Shown: positions 45,043 through 53,900 of the stretch, in pieces
How the letters are laid out: every line of letters begins with the position of its first letter
Position numbering within the stretch: the first letter of the stretch is position 1
Assembly (NCBI GenBank): GCA_905221605.1
Contig: CAJNDS010002189.1
Coordinates: 211,972 to 274,471 of the forward strand
From: Symbiodinium natans
Taxonomy: Eukaryota; Sar; Dinophyceae; Suessiales; Symbiodiniaceae
Length of the DNA: 62,500 bases
Direction of reading: 5' to 3'
The notes under the pieces: model-generated
Databases searched by the model: none
Seen by the model: the letters and a program-made list of their open reading frames with translations, nothing else
Told to the model about the DNA's origin: nothing
Made by a program: the position numbers and the translations under genes

Positions 45043-45670
45043 TCAGTTGACTTGGAGCTTTTCAATCAAGCTCAGCTTGACGGCACCATTATAGAGGAAA
45101 TCAAGAAGCGAGCCCCACACAGCTGCAAGATTTCCACAAGCCTCATCTAGTGAAGTGCTGCAATTTTCAGGCCCTGTGGACCTTTCGGCCCTGGCCCGGA
45201 GAGCCCACTTCATTCCTGAATTAAGGAGTGTGCGAGGGATACTTTGTCGAACTGAGGTTTCTTCCGCAAACAATCGGTATGAAATCTAGGATCCCTGCTA
45301 TTACAGTTTTAGGACGGGATTCCCTCCCGAATTGAGGGATTGAGGGATATTCTAGTCTCTCAAGATCTTGTCTGACAATGTGGTTCCTGGGTACGGGGCG
45401 ACGTGTCCTGCGTGCAACGCGCAGCGCCCACCCTAGCTGAATGAGTATAGGAGGGACCCCTATATAGCTCCATGTTGCGAGGGTTTAGGGTTTAGGTCTT
45501 AGGGGGCTATAACCAGACCTACGCCATCGCGAGCCAAAGATCCTTGCATTCGAGACAGCCCGGGTGAGCTCACGACCCTTCGCTTGAGGATGGGTTGCCT
45601 TGGAGTGCAAGCAGAGCATCACGCTGTCTTTGCAAGAGCCCCAGATTTCGGACTTGAGGACTTGGTCCAA
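45043..45670 (-). CDS. Possible minus-strand coding segments
   Basis: Two frames on the minus strand, 45043-45273 and 45485-45670, read like protein (SMKWALRARAERSTG-type composition in the first; SCKDSVMLCLHSKATHPQAK in the second). Neither begins with ATG. They would be the only host genes on this strand, so I keep them as weak candidates; function unknown. Confidence 0.25.
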
Positions 45671-46312
45671 CAGAGGCTTCGACCCAATCCCTAAATACTT
45701 GTATTTGGAGTACTATACTTTATCATACTTTTTTTGTTTCTGGGCTCCTACTATGGCAGCTTATGCCCAGAAAGTATAGACTTTTTTCCCAGGGTTCACT
45801 CCAAAGTAGGGTAAATCCTAAGCCCTAAAGCCCAAGCATTGACGAAGCAAAGTAGACCCCATTTGGACAGCTCCCCTTTCAATTGGGGAGTCCTTGCATC
45901 GGCTCGCTTCTCCTTTGGCCGCGCCCTAGTGTAGAATGCGTGCGGAGGGCGAATTGAACTCCAGGACAGCCTGGTCACCCACTTGACTTGCAAAAGCCGG
46001 GACTGCTGTCAAGCCTTTCCACTCCCGCGACTACTGTCACGCCTTTCCGCCCCAGCATACTTTACCAGGCAAACGCCTTCTCGAACGCAAAATGTGACTG
46101 CTGTCACGCAAGCATACTCCTACTGGGACAGTATGCTCGCACACGTACATGTGCCTATGCATTCAAGTCACACGAGCCATAGATAGCTATTGCATCTGCC
46201 TAGTCGGTCGAGTCCCCGCATGCCGCAAAACGTAGCCTGGAGGTTTAGTGTGCCGCAACGCCAAGTCTGAAGTCTGTTGTTTCCTTGCCCACTTCACTCA
46301 TAAGAGTCTTTC

Positions 46313-46525
46313 AGTACCCTAAACCACCCTTAACCCTAAACCCCTAAACCCCTAAACCCCTAAACCCCTAAACCCCTAAACCCCTAAACCCCTAAACCCC
46401 TAAACCCCTAAACCCCTAAACCCCTAAACCCCTAAACCCCTAACACCCTAAACCCTAACCCCCTGACCCCTGACCTCCTAACCCCCTAACCTCTAACCCC
46501 CTAACCCTTAAACCCTAAACCCTAA
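46313..46525. repeat. (CCCCTAAA)n octamer array
   Basis: About 14 homogeneous octamers at 46335-46440, then degenerate CCCTAACC units. Confidence 0.95.
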
Positions 46526-46571
46526 ACCTCTCAACTCTCAAATCTCAACTCTCAACTCTCAACTCTCGAAG

Positions 46572-46637
46572 GAGCGTGGCTTCCGCAGTGGGACACTGGC
46601 CACCCCCACCATCGTCGGCTTCGGGGCGGCCGCCGAG
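46572..46637 (+). CDS. Cysteine desulfurase (NFS1/IscS-like) exon
   Basis: AG-G start, GC after the end, 22 codons reading ERGFRSGTLATPTIVGFGAA then AE. The string ExGxRSGTLxxPxIVGFGxAxE is the conserved segment after the PLP lysine and the flexible Cys loop region in class V cysteine desulfurases, which supply sulfur for Fe-S clusters and tRNA thiolation. C-rich array upstream (46313-46525). I could not find the neighbouring exons; the retrotransposon begins 0.85 kb downstream and may lie in this gene's next intron. Confidence 0.55.
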
Positions 46638-46739
46638 GCGGGTGGGGTTTCGGGTTTGGGGGCGTAGGGCTCCGGGTTCAAAAGGGTTTAGGGATTTAAA
46701 GGTCTTACTCTTAAGTCTAGACGCGAAATTGTACACCCT

Positions 46740-47483
46740 AAGTCCCTAATGTGTAGTTTTCGGAATTTCCGGGAGCGTGCAGAAGGTTTTCTGTTGCTGT
46801 TCTTTACCGTTTCCATTTTGAATTAGTATCTTCGTTGCGACCATGACAGTCATTCTCAATGCCAGTGTCACTATTATCCTTGTTACCCTTGTTACCATGT
46901 TCATTGCTCGTTGCTATCCTGTCGCCATTTGAAGTGTTATCCTTGGCATGAATCATATCTAATTATGCATATGATCATTCTTATCAATAGTATCATGACC
47001 ACCATTGTTATCATCATGATTCTCATGATTGTGATTATTCTTATTCTCATCCTTTTTGCCTTGGTAAATTTTAATTGTTATCAATGTTGTCATTCCATAC
47101 CATCATTTTCATCAACAGGATCATCGTTATCATTGTTATCATTTTGTTTTTTCTTGCATCTCTTTCAACATCATTGGCATTGTCATCATTGCCGTCATCA
47201 CTGTCGTTCTTGTCATCATATGCCTACTTTCTGCTACAAGTGGCTCATGTGCTCTTGGGGCCTTGTCTACCGGCGCGATGCAACAGCGGCTCGACTCGAC
47301 AACGAGTGATTATGTACTGAAGGCGGCTGTCATCCCTGTAGCATCTGCGTCTTTGCCTCAATCCGACAGCCTTATCTGGGCAGTCCCCAAAATGGGTACC
47401 CCGAATATCCCCCAAAGCACTGAGATCTGTAGTATAGGAACCCCCCCAACAAGGGCATCCCTGTTTTCGGAACCTCCCATTCT
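46740..47483. other. Low-complexity (ATC/ATT)-rich region before the retrotransposon
   Basis: From about 46850 to 47225 the sequence is a degenerate trinucleotide-like mixture of atcatt, gttatc and catcat. The hydrophobic ORF across it is probably an artefact. No gene is supported. Confidence 0.6.
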
Positions 47484-47626
47484 TGTAGTTTTTCATGGAG
47501 GAATTACACTCCTTTTGCGAGCTGTGCATACTATCGCTTTACCCTTGACTGTGGCTCAAGTTGCCGATAAAAAGAGGCGTACTTAACGGTTTATATGTTC
47601 CCTCATGTGCTGACCTGAAAACTTCA
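47484..47626 (+). repeat. 5' LTR (143 bp)
   Basis: Direct repeat of 59739-59881; differences are C/T in gcatacYatcg and in acccYgactg. It contains TGGCTCAAG, matching the last nine bases of the dinoflagellate spliced leader, and no obvious TATA box. Confidence 0.95.
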
Positions 47627-47640
47627 GGTTATCAGCCGTA
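47627..47640 (+). promoter_or_regulatory. Primer-binding-site candidate
   Basis: ggttatcagccgta directly after the LTR resembles the TGGTATCAGAGC site complementary to initiator tRNA-Met used by copia elements. The similarity covers about nine bases only. Confidence 0.5.
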
Positions 47641-47652
47641 GAGTCTCACACG

Positions 47653-50600
47653 ATGGCTCTGCAGCTGCAAGATGGGACCATTGATCCCAATGCGCAACAT
47701 GATCAGACTGCAACAACCAACTACCAACAGTTCAACCAGTACCGGGTACAGCAGCAGCTGATCATCGTGCAACAAAACGAGGATGCAGAGCGAGTTCGTA
47801 TCGAAGCCGAACGCAGACATGCGGAAATCCTGGACATGGCTACAAGACAGGCCCGTGCAGAAATGGGAGAACTCGAGCAACACGCTGATGCCCAACATCG
47901 CGCACGGATTGAAGTCATCAGTGACCGCATGGACTTTGTGGTTCGTGAGCTACAACAACAACTACTGGAGACCAAGGCAGCACTAAGAGGTCGAACGGCG
48001 GAGCTTGACCAAGCCGCACAGGACGCACACACACTCAGGATGCACAATCTCGAGCTTGAGGCACGAGGTAACATGGTTCTCGAATCGGAAACTCGCCTCA
48101 GGACCCATCTCGAACAGAGTGAATTTTCCCTTGCTAACCTCAGGGTTGTGTACGATCAAAACAGGGAAACCCAGCTGGAATTCTTAGGCAACGAATTTAG
48201 AGAGCAAATGCAGTATGAAGAGAACATGTTCACATATGCCATGCATGAAGAAGAGAGTGCATGTGATGTCTTGATTCAGGAGTTGGCTGAGTCGAACCAG
48301 CGTTTGATGGTTGAGCTTGATGAGGCTAAGGCAACCGCTACAGCGTCATCTAGCCTGCCGAAAGGTGGTGCCGAGCACCAGCAGGCTGTTCCCATGGCCT
48401 CAGCACCTCCACCGGGTTTGAACACTGCCGAAGCAAGCCCCCCGCAAGGGGGTGCCGCATGCGGTAATGCACATGTCACGCATGCTGATTTGCCAAATCC
48501 GTTGCAGATTCCAGAGAGCATGAAGGGTCTCTTTGAGAGACGACCCCAGAGGTTTAATCTGGGGGCATCTACTCCTGTTTCGCAGGCCCCTAATGAAGTG
48601 CATGAAGCGATTGCAAAAGCGCTCAAGGACTTTGCTACCAAGGATGAGACGAAACCTAAGACTAAGGAAGCCGAGACAGTGAAACTTCCGGATTTTCCCT
48701 CAGCGGAGACGTACAGATCGTGGAAGACGGCAGTGCGTGAGGCTGTTCGAGCAGCATCTGATCACCCTGATGAAGCATTTGCGTGGATTCAGCAGGTGTA
48801 CGCAAAGGGTGCTTCACTAGATAGCCTCAACGATGTAGGGAAATTCCTCACGCTAGACACCAAAATCCTTGCAGCATTGTCTAGGGTGGCGAAGGGCGAG
48901 CTTGCGAGACAAATACTCAACTACAAGGAGACGGAGGCCACTTGTGGTAGAGCAGTGAGAGGTAGGCAAGTGCTGTTAATGTTTGAAGCCTACTTTAAAA
49001 CCAACGAAGAAGTTGGCTCCCTCTACTCGGTCGAAGATCTCTTGAAAGTGGCACTGATCAATGATGACCTCGCTACCTTCGTGCATAACTGGGATTCAGT
49101 GATTGCTGGACTGTCGCATCCTCCAGACGAAACCACTTTGCGAGACATATTCCTTCGTGAGCTTCGCAAGTCCCATCGTTTGAAGTATGATCTCGACATT
49201 TACGATCGGGCTCGTGAGGGGACCCCTGAGCACACCTACAAGTTCCTCATGGAAAGCATCAAGAATCTCCTCACACGAGAACGAATTAGGAAGAACAGGG
49301 ACAAGATTGCTAAGGCCCATGGCGCAAAGTATGGTGCACCTGCCCCTCCTACCCCTGCGAAGCCGTCGGCGCCCGCTCCTTCGGAGCGACGACAGCCATC
49401 CAGAGGACGTCAGGGTAGGCAGGTTTGCATGTTGTTTCAGAAGGGTAAGTGTAAGTTTGGGGAGCGTTGCAAGTATGAACACACGAAAGACCCCAAAGCA
49501 TCCTCAAGGGAGAGATCTCCCAACCGGCCTAAGTCAGGTTCTCGCGAGAGAGAGAAGAGCAACAGCAAAGATACCTCCAACATCCCATGCGTATTTTATG
49601 CCAAGGGTACTTGCAGGAATGGGGACAAATGCAAGTTCTTGCACAAGGACAAGTCCGCATCGCCCTCTGTCCCGGCCAAGGCTAAGGCACGTGCACCCTC
49701 CCCGGCTAAGCGAAGGCCGAGCCGGAAGAAGAGGACAGAAGCTAAAGCAGCTGCCTGCTGCGTGTACGCCTTAGCCGCCCGAAAGGGTGAGCCGGATGGT
49801 AGGCATGCAGACACATGGCGTCTTGATGAGAAGTCACTCACGCTGTCTAGGGAACATGTTGTTCTGAGAAACAACTATTTTATTCCCCAAAGCTGCCCCG
49901 TTCCAGCATGGAGAATCAAGTCTGTTGCGAGCATCACCATGAAGCTGAAAACCGGCGAAGAGCGAACGTTACAGTACAATTGGAAAACGTGCGACAAGCA
50001 AGCACCTCTGCCCAATTGGACGGGCGTTACGAGTTTCAAGCTGAAGCCCAAAGACATGAGTGTGTGTTTTGAAAGGCACCCTGAGATACACCCAGTTGAA
50101 AGCGTCGGAGATGGTTGGAAATTTGTTCCCCATAAGCGCAAATGTGTGGCAAGGTTCAAAACCAACGCTGATTGCCCTATGTCCGACCCTGGTGATCTTC
50201 AGTGTGCAGTCATCAACGCACAAAATCTTGAGGCCTCAGTGTACTCGGAACTCCATGGTGAAAAGACAAAATGCAAGCATCGCTGCTGCAAGCCTGATTT
50301 CGCTTGTCGGCATTGTGCAGCAGGAAACATAATGTCAGGAACTGCCGCTCCAGCGCGCAAGGAACTTCAGAGCTTGGACATCATTGCCGATACGGGAAGT
50401 GAAGAGGACCTTATCAGCTCTTCGGACTTGAGAAAGTGTTTCGAAGGAGTCGGTAGAAAAGTCGACGCAACGCCAGTCAACCTTCACACGGCCAATGGCA
50501 TCGTGGAGGCATCGTCCAGGACAGAAGTCGAGGTTCCGTCAATGAATGGCAGCCTGGAATTCGTGGAACTCCCGGATACCCCACCGGTTTGCTCTGTGGG

Positions 50601-50823
50601 AAAGAAGTGCATGCAGCAAGGGTACGGTTTTTACTGGCCTCCAGGGCAAGTTCCGTACTTCGTGAAGCCCGATGGCCAGAAGCTCACTTGCACGCTACGG
50701 GGGAATGTTCCAGTGTTCAGCAGTATTGGGAATGATTCCGGACACCCAGCTGCTGTAGCGCATCGCGATGAAGGTGAACGAATGGCGCCTACCTGCTCCT
50801 TGCAGCAGGATTTTCACGCATAA
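47653..50823 (+). CDS. gag-pro: Retrotransposon ORF1: Gag with CCCH fingers plus aspartic protease
   Basis: 1,056 residues from ATG 47653, 26 bp after the LTR, to TAA 50821. Order: a Gln/Glu/Arg-rich predicted coiled coil (about residues 20-220); a linker; a Gag-like helical region starting near KLPDFPSAETYRSWK (344) to about 560; two CCCH zinc fingers, C-x7-C-x5-C-x3-H, at 592-610 and 646-664, separated by an Arg/Ser-rich stretch; then a retropepsin-like domain with the catalytic DTGS at 913-916. CCCH fingers replace the usual CCHC knuckle and should bind genomic RNA. The protease should cut the polyproteins. Its C-terminus overlaps the ORF2 frame (open from 50778), suggesting a programmed -1 frameshift. 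Confidence 0.9.
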   Translation: MALQLQDGTIDPNAQHDQTATTNYQQFNQYRVQQQLIIVQQNEDAERVRIEAERRHAEILDMATRQARAEMGELEQHADAQHRARIEVISDRMDFVVRELQQQLLETKAALRGRTAELDQAAQDAHTLRMHNLELEARGNMVLESETRLRTHLEQSEFSLANLRVVYDQNRETQLEFLGNEFREQMQYEENMFTYAMHEEESACDVLIQELAESNQRLMVELDEAKATATASSSLPKGGAEHQQAVPMASAPPPGLNTAEASPPQGGAACGNAHVTHADLPNPLQIPESMKGLFERRPQRFNLGASTPVSQAPNEVHEAIAKALKDFATKDETKPKTKEAETVKLPDFPSAETYRSWKTAVREAVRAASDHPDEAFAWIQQVYAKGASLDSLNDVGKFLTLDTKILAALSRVAKGELARQILNYKETEATCGRAVRGRQVLLMFEAYFKTNEEVGSLYSVEDLLKVALINDDLATFVHNWDSVIAGLSHPPDETTLRDIFLRELRKSHRLKYDLDIYDRAREGTPEHTYKFLMESIKNLLTRERIRKNRDKIAKAHGAKYGAPAPPTPAKPSAPAPSERRQPSRGRQGRQVCMLFQKGKCKFGERCKYEHTKDPKASSRERSPNRPKSGSREREKSNSKDTSNIPCVFYAKGTCRNGDKCKFLHKDKSASPSVPAKAKARAPSPAKRRPSRKKRTEAKAAACCVYALAARKGEPDGRHADTWRLDEKSLTLSREHVVLRNNYFIPQSCPVPAWRIKSVASITMKLKTGEERTLQYNWKTCDKQAPLPNWTGVTSFKLKPKDMSVCFERHPEIHPVESVGDGWKFVPHKRKCVARFKTNADCPMSDPGDLQCAVINAQNLEASVYSELHGEKTKCKHRCCKPDFACRHCAAGNIMSGTAAPARKELQSLDIIADTGSEEDLISSSDLRKCFEGVGRKVDATPVNLHTANGIVEASSRTEVEVPSMNGSLEFVELPDTPPVCSVGKKCMQQGYGFYWPPGQVPYFVKPDGQKLTCTLRGNVPVFSSIGNDSGHPAAVAHRDEGERMAPTCSLQQDFHA

Positions 50824-50850
50824 GCTGCCCGAAAGGGCATGCCGCAGCAG
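50808..50850 (+). promoter_or_regulatory. Candidate -1 ribosomal frameshift signal
   Basis: G GAT TTT in ORF1 phase (50808-50814) is a heptamer of the X-XXY-YYZ type. Ten bases later lies gctgcccgaaagggc, a GCCC-GAAA-GGGC tetraloop hairpin with possible outer pairing to gcagc. The -1 frame is open from 50778 through the ORF2 ATG at 50964, and its conceptual peptide (PPWLAEILTKDPPLEG) looks coding. Confidence 0.55.
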
Positions 50851-50963
50851 CCGGACCACTTCCAGGAGCTCCAGACGGTGTAGTCCCGGTACCTGCGGCG
50901 GACGAGGGAGATCATCCACCATGGCTGGCAGAGATCCTAACCAAGGATCCCCCTCTTGAAGGC

Positions 50964-53900
50964 ATGAAGAAAGAGCAACTGTTGAAGGCTGGATGGGTTA
51001 CTGTGAATGGTGATCCCCACGTCAAGGTTGCCCATAACCCAAAGACCTTCAGAACACCTGCACCTCGCTACCCCAAGTATCGAATTCGTTCCACCTGGGG
51101 ATACAAAGATGGCGAGTGGAAGCAGCTGGAGAACAAGGTCAACATGGACGAGCTCGACGCCGTCTACGGGAAGGTACCTGAGGGTACCGACATGACCATC
51201 ACTGTCTTTACCATGCCCGATGGCGGTGAAGATGTGCCCGATAGCGACGTTGAGGCCCACATTCCAAAGTCGAAGAAGGACGAGGCGTCTCTAAGAGCTG
51301 AAGCGGAATCCGTGCAGCATCTTTTGAGTCATCGTCCAAAGAACCCTTTCTGTCCGGTATGTCAACGAGCCAAAATGTATGCTCCGCATGCCAGAAGAAA
51401 GGGAGGTTCTAGCACTGTGCACAGCAAGGGGTTCGGTGACCACATCACCATCGACCACATCATCACGAAGGACGCCAAGGACTACGGATTCGAAGGACAA
51501 ACTGTAGCACATGTTGTGAAGGATGTCTTTACGAAGTTCCGTTATGTTTACCCGGCCGACAACAAAAGTGGTGAGCAGTGTTACGAAGATTTACTGCACT
51601 TTTTCGAGGTCGATGATAATGTTAAGGTTGTTTACTCTGACAACGCTCATGAGTTCGACTACGCGGTTAAGCAACTCCAAGCTAGGCACAATACATCCAG
51701 GGAGTATGTGGATCAGAACAAAGCAGTGATCGAGCGTGAAATACGAACGATCTTGGAAGGTACGCGTGCCAATTTGGTACAATCTGGCTTACCTGATCAG
51801 TTCTGGCCACTTGCATCCCAACATCACGCTATTTCTTTGAACGTTAGTAAACGTCTTGACAACGGTTTAGTGCCATGGAATCAAAGGTTCGGGAGCGACT
51901 TCCAAGGGGTCCTTGTTCCCTTTGGGGCTAAGATTTTGTACTGGGCCGACCCCAAGCAGAAGCAGCCCAAAAGGTCAAAGTTTGCGGGGACGGGTATTGA
52001 AGGAATTTTCCTCGGGTATCATATCCAGCCTGGCTTCGTCTTCAAGGAAGAGTACTTAGTTGCTCCTTTGCAGGGAATCAACGAGGCCATCGAGAATGAC
52101 GCCTTCAGGACTTTCAGGGCCAAAAGGCTTGAACTCCTGGAAGGGAAGTTCCAGTTCCCATTGTCACAGGATCTTGAAGCTCTGGGAAACCAGAAGCCGC
52201 CCGAACTCGATGATCAACATCACAACGCCGTTGAAGAAAGAAACCCGCATCAAGAAGAAGAAGAAGATTTCGAAGGGGGAGTGGGACCGCTCGATGAAGG
52301 AGATCGGCCATTAGGGGGGTCAGCAAGGGACGACATCGTCTATCCTGCACGATATGATCCTCTAGATGATGTACCCTTCTCAGTCCGAGAGAGACTGGCA
52401 CCTGCAACTCCATCGTTCAAAACAAAAGACGGAATCGGCATTCCGTATGGCTATCGCTGGGATGGGGAGAGACTGATCAAGCAAAAAGGCCTTTCCTCGC
52501 TTCCGGGCGTTCAAGCTAAAGTATGGAGCAAGCTGACCGTCGAAGAAAAGCACAAAGCGCTTGCAGAACATCAAGCTTCAAAGCAAGCCAAGGTCGACGA
52601 GGACTACAACCAGGCGATAAAGCACGTTCCAGCAATGCCGGTGTTGTATGGGAAACCCGAGGACCACCGAAAGAGAATGTGTTCCCTCTACGAGTCTAAG
52701 CTCCTGGAGATTGCCCAGGACATGTACGCGGTCGTGGCCAAGATCCTGTCTGCGAAGGAGATTGAATCCAGTCCCGAAGCGCAGGCTGCCCTCGACAAAG
52801 AGTGGAAGAAGCTTGTTGATAAGGGTTGTTGGGTAGAGAAACGAGTGAGAGAGTACGACTCCGTTGCGGCAGAAGCACGAAAAACCAATGAGAAAGTGCA
52901 CTTCGGGAAGATCTTCGAAATCGGGACTCTAAAAGGTTCTGAGTTGAAGGAGAACGACCCGAACCGCCGTTACAAGGGTCGGTCAGTGTTTCAGGGCAAC
53001 AAGGTCTTGGATGAGAACTCTGATCATGCTCTCTTCGCAGAGATGTCGAGCAGTCCTGCTTCTATGGAGGCGGGCAAAATATTGGATGTCTTTGGATCTC
53101 AGCCCGGCTTCTCGATTCAGCAAGCGGATGCACGACAGGCGTATACGCAGGCTCTCTTCACTGGGGTTGAAACTTGGGTAAGGCTCCCTCGCAATAGATG
53201 GCCAAAAGGCTGGAGGTCTATGAAGGACCCGGTCGTTCCCCTGAAGTTGGCTCTTTATGGGCACCCAGATTCAGGGGGGATATGGGAACGTCATTGCGAG
53301 ACTGAGCTCAAGAAGGTGGGATTCGAGCCTGTGCTCACTGACATCTGGAAGAGCGTGTTTTACAACGCCGATTTGGAGCTCTTAATGGTTATTTATGTTG
53401 ACGACTTTAAACTCGCAGGACCCACGAAGAACATCCAGAAAGGCTGGGAATCTATTGCAACAGTAATAGACATGGATCCCGCTGAGGTGATTGGACGTTA
53501 CTTCGGATGTCAACACATCGAGGAAAAGAACGTCACGCTTTCCAAAGAGCACCACCCTTTTCACTATGTCTTCGAACCCGAAAATGAAACTGCAGCCCCA
53601 GCTAAGATTGCTGAGGACAGGTGGGACGTAATCCCGGAAGTCATGCTTGCAGTTCGGCACCATAGCTATCCCAGAAAGAGATTGTATATGCCCACTGAAG
53701 AAGATGTTCAGATGTTCCCTACGATTGGACCTCAAAGATACACCTTCCAGGCTGCAGATGGGGTGACAGAAGAACATCAAGACAATATGAACATCGCTAG
53801 GGACAAATGCTTCAAACAGTGGTGGACAGGTACGACGTACTTCGACCTCGCTGCCCGGGGGCCTGAAGAGTTCGGTCTGGCTGTTGCAGCTGCCCGAAAG

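Noticed and set aside
46911-47320. Hydrophobic Ile/Ser/His-rich membrane-like ORF
   Set aside because: It arises from a degenerate ATC/ATT low-complexity tract and no frame is better than another.
47879-48641. Minus-strand ORFs inside the retrotransposon
   Set aside because: Antisense shadows of Gag; no motifs, and the sense frame explains the sequence.
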